NCBI RefSeq assembly: GCF_026157105.1
Contig: NZ_JANPVQ010000001.1
Location: 799,501 to 863,500, forward strand
Length of the DNA: 64,000 nucleotides
Reading direction: 5' to 3'
From: Sphingomicrobium marinum
Lineage (GTDB): Bacteria > Pseudomonadota > Alphaproteobacteria > Sphingomonadales > Sphingomonadaceae
Part shown: positions 20,659 through 29,360 of the stretch, piece by piece
How the letters are laid out: every line of letters starts with the position of its first letter
Position numbering within the stretch: position 1 is the stretch's first letter
Notes under the pieces: generated by a model
The model's input: the letters and a program-made list of their open reading frames with translations, nothing else
What the model was told of the DNA's origin: nothing
The model's database searches: none
Program-made: the position numbers and the translations under genes

Positions 20659-21147
20659 CTAGCTGGCGCGGTCCAGCGTCACGTAGCGGTAGCCGGGCAG
20701 GTCGCCTGCGGGGGGATGGTCTTCGTGCGCGACCTCGTGCCAATTTTCGCTGCCGCGCAGATCGGGCATGAAGACGTCGCCGTCGACTTCGGCGAGGACT
20801 TCGGTCAATTCGATGCGGTTCGCGACCGGCTCGAACATCTCGAAGATCGCAGCGCCGCCAATCACGGAAATGCGGTCGTCTCCCGCCATAGCGATCGCTT
20901 CGTCCATGGAATGGGCGACTTCGACGCCTTCATGGCTCCAGTCCTTGTCGCGTGTCATGACGATGTGGCGGCGTCCCGGCAGCACGCCCGGCAGACTATC
21001 GAACGTCTTGCGCCCCATGATCAACGCGCTGCCCATCGTCAGCTTCTTGAAGCGTTTGAGGTCGGCCGGCAGATGCCAGGGCAGATCATTATCCTTGCCG
21101 ATGGCACCGTTCATCGCCCGCGCGAGAATGATCATGATGTCGCTCAT
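20659..21147 (-). CDS. folA: Dihydrofolate reductase
   Basis: DHFR reduces dihydrofolate to tetrahydrofolate with NADPH. The start at 21147 gives 162 aa: MSDIMIILARAMNGAIGKDNDLPWHLPADLKRFK, with the active-site W-H-L-P-A-D, the GRKTFDSLPGVLPGRRHIVMTR cofactor segment and VIGGAAIFE. The open frame continues far upstream but only as antisense to the next gene. It is convergent with the START-like gene. Confidence 0.95.
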   Translation of the reverse strand: MSDIMIILARAMNGAIGKDNDLPWHLPADLKRFKKLTMGSALIMGRKTFDSLPGVLPGRRHIVMTRDKDWSHEGVEVAHSMDEAIAMAGDDRISVIGGAAIFEMFEPVANRIELTEVLAEVDGDVFMPDLRGSENWHEVAHEDHPPAGDLPGYRYVTLDRAS

Positions 21148-21192
21148 GCACACATCATGGCGTTTTTGGTCCCGACTGACTAGGGGAGGGGC

Positions 21193-22608
21193 ATGGGCAA
21201 AGCCGCTTTCATCGACGATTTGCGCGCCCGCTTTGGCGAGCGGGCGGTGGTGACCGATGCGGCCACGATCGAGCCATGGCTGACCGATTGGCGCGGGCGC
21301 TGGACGGGGAAAGCGCTTGCCATGCTCGAACCCGGCAGCACACAAGACGTCGCGGCAATGGTGTCGGCTTGCATCGAGGCCGGCGTGGCGATGGTTCCGC
21401 AGGGCGGCAATAGCTCGATGGTCGGCGGTGCAACGCCAAGCCCGGAGGGCGACTCCGTCATCTTCTCGCTGCGGCGCATGAATGCGATCCGCACCATCGA
21501 TCCTGACGCGCGGGTGGCGGTGGTGGAAGCGGGCGTCATCTTGCAGAACCTGCATGACGCCGCTTTGGCAAAGGGGCTGCGCTTCCCGCTGACCCTGGGT
21601 GCAAAGGGAAGCGCCACGATAGGCGGCCTGATCAGCACCAACGCCGGGGGCACGCAAGTTCTCAAGTTTGGCACCATGCGCGGGCTTACCCTGGGGCTTG
21701 AGGCAGTGCTGCCCGATGGCTCCATCCATGATGGACTGAGCGGGCTCAAGAAGGATAATCGCGGGCCGAGCATCGACCAGCTCTTGATCGGGGCGGAAGG
21801 GACGCTCGGAATCGTTACGGCAGCGCGGCTTCAGCTGGTGGCCGCTCCCGTGCAGCGGGGCACCGCCTTTGTCGGGCTGGCCAATCCGCGAGCGGCGCTA
21901 GACTTGCTCTATCGGCTTGGGGCGGCGACCGATCGTATCGAGTGCTTCGAGATATTGCCGCATGACAGCCTTGTTGCGGCCTTGGAGCATCTCGATGTCG
22001 CGTCACCCTTGAATGAAGCCCAGCCCTGGTATGCGCTGATCGAGGCGACGCAGGATAGTGCCGAAGCCCAAGCCCCGAGCGCGCTGCTCGAGCGGTTGCT
22101 TGGCGAGGAGATGGAGGCAGGGCGCATTTCGGATGCGGTCATTGCGGCTAGCGATGCGCAGTCCGAAGCGTTGTGGCGGCTTCGCGACAGCCTGTCCGAT
22201 GCGGAGAAAGCCCATTATGGCGCCGCTACGCAGCACGACGTGTCAGTACCCATCGATGCCATGCCGGCCTTCCTTGAAGAGGTGAAGCAAGTCGTGGAGG
22301 CGCAATGGCCCGGCGTGATGGTGTCGGGCTTCGGGCACCTGGGCGACGGCAACATCCATCTTCATGTGCGCGCCATGGAGCGTGGCAGCAATGACTGGCG
22401 CGAGACCGAGGCTCCCGCGATCGAGCGACGTGTCCACGATCTGGTTACTGCGCATAGTGGCTCGATCAGCGCCGAACATGGCATCGGCCAAATGAAAAGA
22501 GACGAGCTGGCGCGTCTTGGCGAACCAGCCCGTCTCAATTTTCTCCGCAGCATCAAGGCCGCGATCGATCCCGACAGATTGATGAATCCCGGGAAGCTTA
22601 TCCCTTAG
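21193..22608 (+). CDS. FAD-binding oxidoreductase, GlcD / D-2-hydroxyacid dehydrogenase family
   Basis: The 471-aa product has an N-terminal PCMH-type FAD domain (PQGGNSSMVGGATP at about 57-70, GAKGSATIGGLISTNAGGTQVLKFG, IDQLLIGAEGTLGIVT) and a C-terminal FAD-oxidase domain with the metal-binding GFGHLGDGNIHLHV and SAEHGIGQMKRDEL motifs. Such enzymes oxidise D-lactate, glycolate or D-2-hydroxyglutarate. The neighbouring genes (folA divergent, an outer-membrane protein convergent) give no pathway hint, so the substrate is not assigned. Confidence 0.85.
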   Translation: MGKAAFIDDLRARFGERAVVTDAATIEPWLTDWRGRWTGKALAMLEPGSTQDVAAMVSACIEAGVAMVPQGGNSSMVGGATPSPEGDSVIFSLRRMNAIRTIDPDARVAVVEAGVILQNLHDAALAKGLRFPLTLGAKGSATIGGLISTNAGGTQVLKFGTMRGLTLGLEAVLPDGSIHDGLSGLKKDNRGPSIDQLLIGAEGTLGIVTAARLQLVAAPVQRGTAFVGLANPRAALDLLYRLGAATDRIECFEILPHDSLVAALEHLDVASPLNEAQPWYALIEATQDSAEAQAPSALLERLLGEEMEAGRISDAVIAASDAQSEALWRLRDSLSDAEKAHYGAATQHDVSVPIDAMPAFLEEVKQVVEAQWPGVMVSGFGHLGDGNIHLHVRAMERGSNDWRETEAPAIERRVHDLVTAHSGSISAEHGIGQMKRDELARLGEPARLNFLRSIKAAIDPDRLMNPGKLIP

Positions 22609-23510
22609 AGATCCCAGCGCAGTCTTTTGGAGACGCCAATCGAAAGCCGGGTGATGGTCTCGTCGAACCGATCGTCATTGGAACGCCGCCAGATAACGCC
22701 GGCGCGGCCGACTGCTTCCCAGTCGTCACCCAAATCGTAAGTCACGGAAATACGCGGGTTCAGACTGCTGTCTTCGCGAAGTTCCAAACCATCGACCAGT
22801 CGATTGGGATAGGTCCAGGTACGGTAGCGGAGCGACGGGATGATTTCGATCTGGTCGCTCACCGGAATGCTGAGATCGGTGCCCAAGGTCCAGCGCTCGT
22901 AGGAACGGCGCAGCACATCGGCCTCGATTTCGTCCCATCTCACATAGGTATAGCTCGACATGCCATTGTCGAACCGGCGGCGATAATCGGCACCCAATTC
23001 GAGGCCATCGCCGTCGGTATCGTCGCTAATATATTCGCGCCAGCGATAGCCCGCGCGCGCACGAATGCGATTGTCGCCTTCCTGCCAGATGAGCTGCGAA
23101 CGAATGCGGTCCTGGCGCGTCTCGCGCGCTTCCAGCGCACTCATGTTGGTATCGTGCTTGCCCTGTACCCATACCGACAGGCGGCCCGACAGAGGCGTCG
23201 AATAGGTCAACCACACGGCGTTGTTGTGACGGTCGTCGCGGTCATCCTCGTCGTAGGCATAATAAGTCGATCCGGCACCGAGCCGGAAGCGATGATCGTC
23301 GCGGCGAATTTCAAATTCGGCGTCGCCGCCGATGATGAAGCCCGAGGCATCCTGATCTTCGAAGCCGTCGGAGGTTTCGCCGCTTGCTTCGTTGAGCAGT
23401 GCGAATACGTCCACGGTAATACGCTCGCGGTCACGAGCGTGCGCGATACCGGGCAGCAGTGCGGCGCATACCGCGATCGCCCCCGCCCGGGCGATGAACT
23501 TTCTAACCAC
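22605..23510 (-). CDS. Putative outer-membrane beta-barrel protein
   Basis: GTG at 23510 with GGAGAAAG upstream gives a 301-aa precursor with signal peptide VRKFIARAGAIAVCAALLPGIAHA. An ATG at 23543, which overlaps the upstream stop as TGATG, is the alternative start. The mature part is rich in alternating amphipathic strands, Tyr/Trp/Arg-rich, and ends ITRLSIGVSKRLRWDL, like a porin-type barrel with aromatic ends. It is last in a minus-strand operon behind a degenerate ABC protein and a P-loop protein, suggesting an envelope export or surface function. Confidence 0.6.
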   Translation of the reverse strand: MVRKFIARAGAIAVCAALLPGIAHARDRERITVDVFALLNEASGETSDGFEDQDASGFIIGGDAEFEIRRDDHRFRLGAGSTYYAYDEDDRDDRHNNAVWLTYSTPLSGRLSVWVQGKHDTNMSALEARETRQDRIRSQLIWQEGDNRIRARAGYRWREYISDDTDGDGLELGADYRRRFDNGMSSYTYVRWDEIEADVLRRSYERWTLGTDLSIPVSDQIEIIPSLRYRTWTYPNRLVDGLELREDSSLNPRISVTYDLGDDWEAVGRAGVIWRRSNDDRFDETITRLSIGVSKRLRWDL

Positions 23511-23542
23511 GACTTTCTCCAATAAAAATTCGGTTTGTCCCA

Positions 23543-25258
23543 TCACCGCCCCGCCCCATAAATCCATTCGACCTCGCCAGCCCGCGCGATCCGGGGAAGC
23601 CGCACGCGCAGGTCGTGTTCGTCTTTGCTTTCAGCGCGAAGGAGCTGGCCATCGACGATGGTCCACACGTCATCCGCCCAGCAAATGTCCGAGGGGTCAT
23701 CGCTGACCGAAATGATCGTCGCCGCGAAATTACCTAGGACGCTTTGCACGGTCGCTTTCTGCGCCTTATCGAGCGCGGTGCCGAGCCGTTCCACCAGGAG
23801 GATCGGCGGGTTGCCGGCCATGCCGCGCACGATCCGTATGAGTTGGCGGATGTCGGCGGGCAGGTTCGAACCGCCCTCGGTCAGCCAGTGATCCAACCCG
23901 TCCGGAAGGTCCTCGACAAATTCGAGCAGTCCAACTTCGCCGAGCAGGCGCATCAATTCCTCATCGTCGACCTTGCGATCGCGATAGCTGAGATTGCGCC
24001 GCAACGTCCCGCGCATCAAAGGCAGGTCGGGGCTGATGACACCAACCTTGCGCCAGACGCTTTCGGCGCTGCATTCGGCGATATCCTGCTGGCCGATGGT
24101 GACCGTGCCGCTGTCGACCTCGATCATCTTCGTTACGCTCTCGAGCACCGCTTCGCGACCACGTGAATCGGGGCCGATGATGACGACGTGGCGACCCGCA
24201 GCGACCGACGCGGAAAAGCCGTTCAGCGCGCCTTCGACGTATACGTCTTCGAAGGTGATGCGCGCTCGATTGTGCACCAGCTTGTCGTCGCCATCGCCCA
24301 CGGTACGGCGCGAGCGGCTGTTGAAGAAGTCTTCCAGCTTGGTGCGCGAAATTTCCGCGCGGCGCCAATAGTCGTGGCTCAGCGACAAGGTCGTCACATA
24401 ACCTTGCATCAGCCGTGTCGCGATCAGTGCCGCGACGATGGTTCCAAGATCGGTCAGCCCGTGGCGTAGCAGGATGAAGCCCGTGGCCAGCGCCGCCACC
24501 AATGCCAGCCAGCTCGTCGCTGCCGACAGGCCGCGGAGCCCGGCACGCCACCAGGCTTCCTGTATCAAGGCGCTCGTCAGGCTTTCGTTCTGGCGTTCGA
24601 GCCGCTTGCGTTCGCCGTCGAGGCGGTTGAACAGCTGGACCGACGCCAGCGCATGAACCTGCTCGTCGATATTGCTGGTCAGCGTCGAACGGCGGCGGCG
24701 CACACGCGTGGTATATTTGGCCAGCCGCCGTCCGGCCCACGCCGACGCGATGGCGCCCAGGATCAACGCAACGACGATCGATAGTGCGATCGGCCAGCTG
24801 AAGCGCGCGAGCATCACCAGCGTCGCGACCAGCGAAAGACCCGCGATCAGCCCGCGGGCGATGCCACGGCTGAGCCAGGTTCGCAGCATCGTGAGATCGC
24901 CGGTAAGCCGCAAGATCAGGCTGCCGCGCGAACGGTGCCGGATCTGGTGCGGCATCATTTGCGCCATGTGCTGGTAGATATGGTGACGCATCGATTTGAC
25001 GATGCGGAAACCAATATGCTCGGGCACGGCGAATTCGAGCATGCGCAACGCCGCGTGCGCGATCGCAGTAACGCCGAGCAATGCGGCGATGGTCATCGGC
25101 TCCAGCTGCGATCCGCCGGTCAGCGCTAAAATGAATTCGCGCAGCAAAATCAGCAGCAACACAACCGTTGCTGCATAGCCGACGGCAATCGCGCTCAAGG
25201 CCGCGATGTCGGCCCTGCGAAACATCTTGCGATAGACGATTTTGCGGCGCGGCAGCAT
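23543..25258 (-). CDS. ABC-exporter-like protein with degenerate ATPase motifs
   Basis: From ATG 25258 (overlapping the upstream stop as TAATG) the 571-aa protein has an ABC-exporter membrane domain (about residues 20-300, several hydrophobic segments) fused to an ABC nucleotide-binding fold (about 333-540). All catalytic signatures are altered: Walker A is GPDSRGRE (362-369, no Lys or Ser/Thr), the Q-loop is ISPDLP, the LSGGQ position reads EGGSN, Walker B is ILLVE (486-490), and the switch histidine is missing (SVSDDPSD). It probably cannot hydrolyse ATP by itself; it may partner another subunit or act as a non-ATPase membrane protein. Confidence 0.75.
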   Translation of the reverse strand: MLPRRKIVYRKMFRRADIAALSAIAVGYAATVVLLLILLREFILALTGGSQLEPMTIAALLGVTAIAHAALRMLEFAVPEHIGFRIVKSMRHHIYQHMAQMMPHQIRHRSRGSLILRLTGDLTMLRTWLSRGIARGLIAGLSLVATLVMLARFSWPIALSIVVALILGAIASAWAGRRLAKYTTRVRRRRSTLTSNIDEQVHALASVQLFNRLDGERKRLERQNESLTSALIQEAWWRAGLRGLSAATSWLALVAALATGFILLRHGLTDLGTIVAALIATRLMQGYVTTLSLSHDYWRRAEISRTKLEDFFNSRSRRTVGDGDDKLVHNRARITFEDVYVEGALNGFSASVAAGRHVVIIGPDSRGREAVLESVTKMIEVDSGTVTIGQQDIAECSAESVWRKVGVISPDLPLMRGTLRRNLSYRDRKVDDEELMRLLGEVGLLEFVEDLPDGLDHWLTEGGSNLPADIRQLIRIVRGMAGNPPILLVERLGTALDKAQKATVQSVLGNFAATIISVSDDPSDICWADDVWTIVDGQLLRAESKDEHDLRVRLPRIARAGEVEWIYGAGR

Positions 25259-26511
25259 TACTTGGTTCCGCTCAAGAAACGCGCCCAGGACGGCTCTTCC
25301 TCGGCCATGGCCGGCTCGCAAAGTCCGGCGCATTGGCGCCCGGTCGCACCGCAAGGCTGTGCCACTTCCGACGTCGCCGGGGGCAGCGAAAGGATCGCGC
25401 CGATGCTTTCGGGATTGCTGAGCTGTTCCTTACGGAAAATTGGGACGGGAGTCATCGCTTCGGCTTCGCGGATGAGCAGTTCCGATGCGGTCAGCTTCCC
25501 CGAAAGGCCAATGACCTGATAACCTGCCATTTCCGCGCGGTTGACGCCAAGAGCGGCACCCATGGCATCGCCGCCGGCAAAGAATACCGCATCGACGATC
25601 GACTGGAATGTTTCGGTGGCCAGAAGTTCGAGGTTCTGGTGCTGGTAGATGCCATCGGCAACCTCGAGCAGGATGACATCGAGATTCTGCTGGCTCAGAT
25701 ATCCCACCAGCTGCATCGCGATGGCTTCGAGGTCGCGCACAGGTAGCTTATAGGTCGCCGAGTATCCCGCATCGGTGAAGTCGAGATTGAAGGCCGCACC
25801 AGCGTCCAGCATTTGCCAGAAGTCGCCGCCCGAACCGGTCCCGGTAACCTTGGCCACGCCGACGCGATAGCCGGCCCGGCTCAAGCCCAGCACGATGCTG
25901 TGATTGGTCGTGGTCTTACCGCTGTTCATCGACGTCCCCAGGACGCAGACGACGCGCGGGCGGACATTGTCGTCATAAGGGCGATCGATCGCGACCCGGA
26001 ACTGGTGGAGGTTTAGCGGGCGCCCATCGGCATCACCGACCAGGCCGAGCGGCATGATGTCGGTCGCCGGCTTGATGCTGCGGTTCTTGCTCAGGACGGC
26101 GCCGGCCACGCCCCCGGTCGCTACCAGGTTGGTGGGGCCCAGATCATTGGGCACTTCGGCCTCGAACTGGTCGGTCGCATAACGATCGCCATATGCAACG
26201 ATAATGGTGTCGCCGACATTGAGCGAGGCCTTGCGACCATTGGTCAGCTCGAGCCGGCGTTGGTAACGGATACGTTCTACCCGCGCCAAAACCAGGTCAC
26301 CCGTGCGCGGGCGAATGGGGCCGTTGATAAGCGTCGCCATCGCGTCCATGGAAACGCGGCGCGTGGTGAAAGCGCGCTTGGTGCGTTCGAGGTCGCAGGC
26401 GCTCAGCTTGACGCAAGTGCGTTTACGGCTGGGCCGCCATTGAGGCTTTGATAGTTGCGGCGATTGCGTATTCGCGTCGAAGCGCATTGAAGCTTCGGAA
26501 AAGTCCGTCAT
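25258..26511 (-). CDS. P-loop protein, DUF1611 / dethiobiotin-synthetase-like
   Basis: The 417-aa product has a well-formed P-loop, GTSMNSGKTT (192-201), in a dethiobiotin-synthetase/DUF1611-like domain with downstream VAKVTGTGSGGDFWQ, DVILLEVADGIYQ and VDAVFFAGGDAMGA. An N-terminal domain (about 50-180) is beta-rich (GDLVLARVERIRYQRRLELTNGRKASLNVGD). The start at 26511 has GGAGG about 10 nt upstream. It is the first gene of the operon with the degenerate ABC protein and barrel protein. The ligand is unknown; intact nucleotide binding contrasts with its partner. Confidence 0.65.
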   Translation of the reverse strand: MTDFSEASMRFDANTQSPQLSKPQWRPSRKRTCVKLSACDLERTKRAFTTRRVSMDAMATLINGPIRPRTGDLVLARVERIRYQRRLELTNGRKASLNVGDTIIVAYGDRYATDQFEAEVPNDLGPTNLVATGGVAGAVLSKNRSIKPATDIMPLGLVGDADGRPLNLHQFRVAIDRPYDDNVRPRVVCVLGTSMNSGKTTTNHSIVLGLSRAGYRVGVAKVTGTGSGGDFWQMLDAGAAFNLDFTDAGYSATYKLPVRDLEAIAMQLVGYLSQQNLDVILLEVADGIYQHQNLELLATETFQSIVDAVFFAGGDAMGAALGVNRAEMAGYQVIGLSGKLTASELLIREAEAMTPVPIFRKEQLSNPESIGAILSLPPATSEVAQPCGATGRQCAGLCEPAMAEEEPSWARFLSGTK

Positions 26512-26890
26512 TTATCCGTGGCCTCCATGCATGTCCTCGTATCAAGATTCGGTTTGTACGAGACACTTCAAGCGGTCGTTCAAGCTCGGGCCTGAATAAG
26601 CAGACACGCTGCTTCTGCCAGACCCGCTGAACGCTCCGTCCCGATTTGAGACGGTTTTTCTTGTGGGCGGCGAGCCGAAATCCTTGGACAAAAACGGCTT
26701 CGGCACAGCCTTGATTATTGGGAATCTGATGCAACGTTCGTGACAAAAACTGGCCCGGTAAAACTACTCCCGCGCATTACCGAGCGGGAGGCTCCTAGCG
26801 ATTAACAAGTTGTAAAGCAATATTTAACGAGGAGGGGGGGGGTCTACGCAGCACACCAATGGCACCTTGGGCCATCTCGCCGCGGGAAAG

Positions 26891-26939
26891 GTGGTGCGCC
26901 CGGCAGGAGTCGAACCTGCGGCCTCAAGATTAGAAGTCT
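26891..26939. repeat. attL: 49-bp copy of the 3' part of tRNA-Arg(TCT)
   Basis: This segment is identical over 49 bp to 37428-37476, which is the CCA end, acceptor 3' strand, T-arm, variable loop and anticodon loop of the intact tRNA-Arg. To its right the tRNA similarity stops abruptly. Together with the adjacent tyrosine integrase this defines the left attachment site of a 10.5 kb island. It is not a functional tRNA gene because the 5' half is missing. Confidence 0.93.
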
Positions 26940-26974
26940 TGCCCGATAGGCTCTAAGGATGTCCGAATTGTTAG

Positions 26975-27071
26975 TTTTCTAGGATTCATTAGTCCGAACA
27001 CGTCCTAAGTTATTGCTTAGTATCCAGCCCAATGTTACCTATGTAGTTACCCGATGCTCTCTATAGGTAAC
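26975..27071. repeat. Candidate integrase arm-type sites, left end
   Basis: TTTTCTAGG (26975-26983) and GTTACCTATG (27034-27043) recur in the same order at the right end (37350-37358 and 37364-37373). GTTACCTAT (27034-27042) also faces an inverted copy ATAGGTAAC (27063-27071). Short repeats placed just inside both attachment sites are what lambda/P4-type integrases use as arm sites; this role is inferred. Confidence 0.4.
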
Positions 27072-27180
27072 AAAGTGGTCGCGCCAGGCGATCGCATGGA
27101 GAAAAAAGATCCTTACAGACGCGAAGATCGCAGCCATCAAAGCCCCAAAAAATGGGCAGACCGAGTTTCCTGACAACAAG

Positions 27181-28269
27181 GTGACGGGGCTACGGCTTCG
27201 CGTCGGCACTTCCGGCAAAAAAAGTTGGACCGTGCGCCGCCGCATTGGTGACAAAGTGGTCAACAAAAAGATCGGCAACTACCCCTCAATGGGCCTGGCA
27301 AGCGCGAGGAAGGCAGCCGAGCACCTAATTGCCACATTGGAGCGTGAAGGCGATGCAGCGGCTCTAGAGCGCACGTTTGGCCACGTTGCCGAGCGTTGGC
27401 TTGAGACGGTCTCGAAACCCAAAAACAAGAGCTGGAAGTCGCAGCAGCGCAATCTTGAAATTCACGTCTACCCGAAGTGGCGCAGGCGACGACTGACTGC
27501 GATCAAAAAGGCGGACGTGCGCGACCTGTTGGATGGCATCGAAGGCGAAGTATTGCCCAATCGAGTGCTCGCAACGATCCGCCCAATCTTTCGATGGGCG
27601 CTGGAGCATGACTGGATTGACTTGTCGCCAGCCGAGGGCATCGCGAAGCCACGGGCGGAAAAGGTGCGCGACCGTGTTTTGGATATGGATGAGATCGCCC
27701 GCATCTGGAACGCGGCGGGTTTGCTCGGCTACCCCTTCGGCTCGTTTCTCCGGCTTCTGATCTTGACCGCACAACGCCGATCCGAAGTGGCGGGCATGAC
27801 GTGGGCATCAATCGACAAGAAAGACGCTCAGTGGACGCTGGAAGGCGCTGAAACCAAGGCCAGTCGTGCCCACCTAGTGCCACTTGCGCCACTCGCTATG
27901 TCGGAACTGGAAAATCTACCGGAGCTAGGCGACTTCATTTTCACTAGCACGGGCAAGGCGCCCATCGGGCAATTCGCAAAAGCTAAACGCACTCTGGACG
28001 AATATATCGCCGCTAAGGGCGGGCCGTTGAAGTCTTGGAGGCTGCATGACATCCGAAGATCGGCAGCGACCCACATGGTGCGGCTAGGCGTATCAGAGAC
28101 CGTTGTAAGCCGCGTTCTCAATCACGCCGCGCAAGGCATTACAGCGCGCGTTTATGCGCTTCATAGTTATGCTCCCGAAAAGCGTAATGCGCTCGAAAAA
28201 TGGGCGGCGGAAGTCGATCGAGTCCAAATGTCACCACGTGCATCAAATGCTGGTTCGAAGAATGAGTAG
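27181..28269 (+). CDS. int: P4-type tyrosine integrase (start disturbed)
   Basis: This site-specific recombinase probably inserts the island into tRNA-Arg. It has a DUF4102-like N-terminus, a core-binding domain, and catalytic residues in AQRRSEVAGMTW, HDIRRSAATHMVRLG, VLNHAAQG and the Tyr of ARVYALH. The GTG at 27181 opens the longest frame with a standard start, but family-typical sequence (ILTDAKIAAIKAPKNGQTEF...) continues in frame back to 27109. There the codon is ATC, or the frame could join ATG 27096 by removing one A from the A6 run at 27102-27107. The real protein is likely 386-390 aa, or the gene is frameshifted. Confidence 0.88.
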   Translation: MTGLRLRVGTSGKKSWTVRRRIGDKVVNKKIGNYPSMGLASARKAAEHLIATLEREGDAAALERTFGHVAERWLETVSKPKNKSWKSQQRNLEIHVYPKWRRRRLTAIKKADVRDLLDGIEGEVLPNRVLATIRPIFRWALEHDWIDLSPAEGIAKPRAEKVRDRVLDMDEIARIWNAAGLLGYPFGSFLRLLILTAQRRSEVAGMTWASIDKKDAQWTLEGAETKASRAHLVPLAPLAMSELENLPELGDFIFTSTGKAPIGQFAKAKRTLDEYIAAKGGPLKSWRLHDIRRSAATHMVRLGVSETVVSRVLNHAAQGITARVYALHSYAPEKRNALEKWAAEVDRVQMSPRASNAGSKNE

Positions 28270-28927
28270 TGCTGTCAAATCGGATCGTCAGAAAATTGAG
28301 GCCGCCATTAAGGGCATAGCTCCGGATTTACCTGACGACAAAGTAAGTCAGGAAGCACATCTCATGATGGAGCTCTTTCGGTTTGCCCGCTTGAATAGAC
28401 ATCCTCGCGCGAGAACCTCTCGAACGAAAGGCGGAGCGGCCCCAATGGTGGAACGAATTGCTGACGTCAGCCAGAGGCTACACGACATGATCGACCGTGC
28501 GCCTGGGGATGTTATCAAGGCGCTGGATGCTAAGGGCGAAAGAAGCCCCCTTTCGGTCGCGGAGGAGGCTCGAAAGCTTGCCGAAAGAGGACATCGCTAT
28601 CTGACCGAAGCAGAAAAGCAGAAAGCGATGCACGGCAGACCTCCTAATATCGAGAACGACCAAATTGGCGACATCATATTGGAGTTTTTCGAAAGCCTTT
28701 CGGACAAAAGAGCGACGTTGATAGTCGACCCTTATCAGACCCCACCCAAGCCCTACGGGCCATTTTTGAATTTTTTAACACAGATCCTTAGAGCACTTGG
28801 ATCAAATGCAAGTCCGGTGAACACGGCTAGGGCCGCAATCGAGCGGAAGAAATCTGGCCAAGAGCCCTCGGCTGGTAGAATGGTGTCCATCCGTAAGGTG
28901 AAAAACCCCGATCACGACGCAGGTTAA
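28262..28927 (+). CDS. Hypothetical island protein
   Basis: Unrecognised 221-aa soluble protein. The ATG at 28262 overlaps the end of the integrase gene by 8 nt, indicating coupling. Predicted mostly helical (VERIADVSQRLHDMIDRAPGDVIKAL, VAEEARKLAERGHRYLTEAEKQKAM), with a basic Arg-rich stretch near residues 45-60 and a Lys-rich C-terminus. Its position next to integrase suggests a role in excision or host interaction, but there is no direct evidence. Confidence 0.6.
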   Translation: MSSAVKSDRQKIEAAIKGIAPDLPDDKVSQEAHLMMELFRFARLNRHPRARTSRTKGGAAPMVERIADVSQRLHDMIDRAPGDVIKALDAKGERSPLSVAEEARKLAERGHRYLTEAEKQKAMHGRPPNIENDQIGDIILEFFESLSDKRATLIVDPYQTPPKPYGPFLNFLTQILRALGSNASPVNTARAAIERKKSGQEPSAGRMVSIRKVKNPDHDAG

Positions 28928-28992
28928 ACTGCTTTTTTTTTGAGGAGCGATTGGCGCTACTTGAGATGCCTCTGCACTTAATGGAGGCGTCA

Positions 28993-29193
28993 ATGTCAAA
29001 GCTACTAAGGCTCCCCGCCGTACTCGATCGGACCGGACTAACCCGATCGAGCCTCTACGCAAAAATCTCTGAAGGCACTTTTTGTGCGCCGATAAAGATC
29101 GGGTCGCGCGCCATCGCCTTTGCAGAATCCGAGGTCGAAGACTGGATCGCGGCCCGCATAGCAGAACGCGGGGGGCAAGCCGATGCTGCATGA
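28993..29193 (+). CDS. AlpA-family phage transcriptional regulator / excisionase-like
   Basis: The 66-aa product SKLLRLPAVLDRTGLTRSSLYAKISEGTF...KIGSRAIAFAESEVEDWIAARIAER is a MerR-like winged helix of the AlpA/prophage regulator family, which activates excision or integrase genes in P4-like elements. ATG 28993 follows GGAGG in ATGGAGGCGTCA; an upstream in-frame start gives an implausible extension. Confidence 0.85.
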   Translation: MSKLLRLPAVLDRTGLTRSSLYAKISEGTFCAPIKIGSRAIAFAESEVEDWIAARIAERGGQADAA

Positions 29194-29360
29194 AAAAGGC
29201 CCCCACACCGTGCGAGATGTGAGGGCCGGACGCCTTGATTGCTGTGAGCAGGACGTTCCCCATTTTTCTACCCGATCACGGTCAATCTTACAAGCAAATG
29301 AAGCCGCAAAAGCGCGTCTCGAAATGCTGCTTTGGGCGCGCTGGTTTGGAGGTGCGCGTC

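Larger units (their letters stand above)
26512..27108. other. 597-nt gene-free stretch containing the left island boundary
   Basis: From 26512 to 26890 there is the promoter side of the minus-strand operon; it includes a run of nine Gs near 26832-26842 and no convincing gene. From 26891 the tRNA-derived attL repeat begins, followed by short repeats that look like integrase arm sites. No gene is supported. Confidence 0.6.

Noticed and set aside
26891-26939. Apparent second tRNA-Arg
   Set aside because: Only the 3' part is present; D-arm and 5' acceptor strand are missing, so it is an attachment-site copy, not a tRNA gene.
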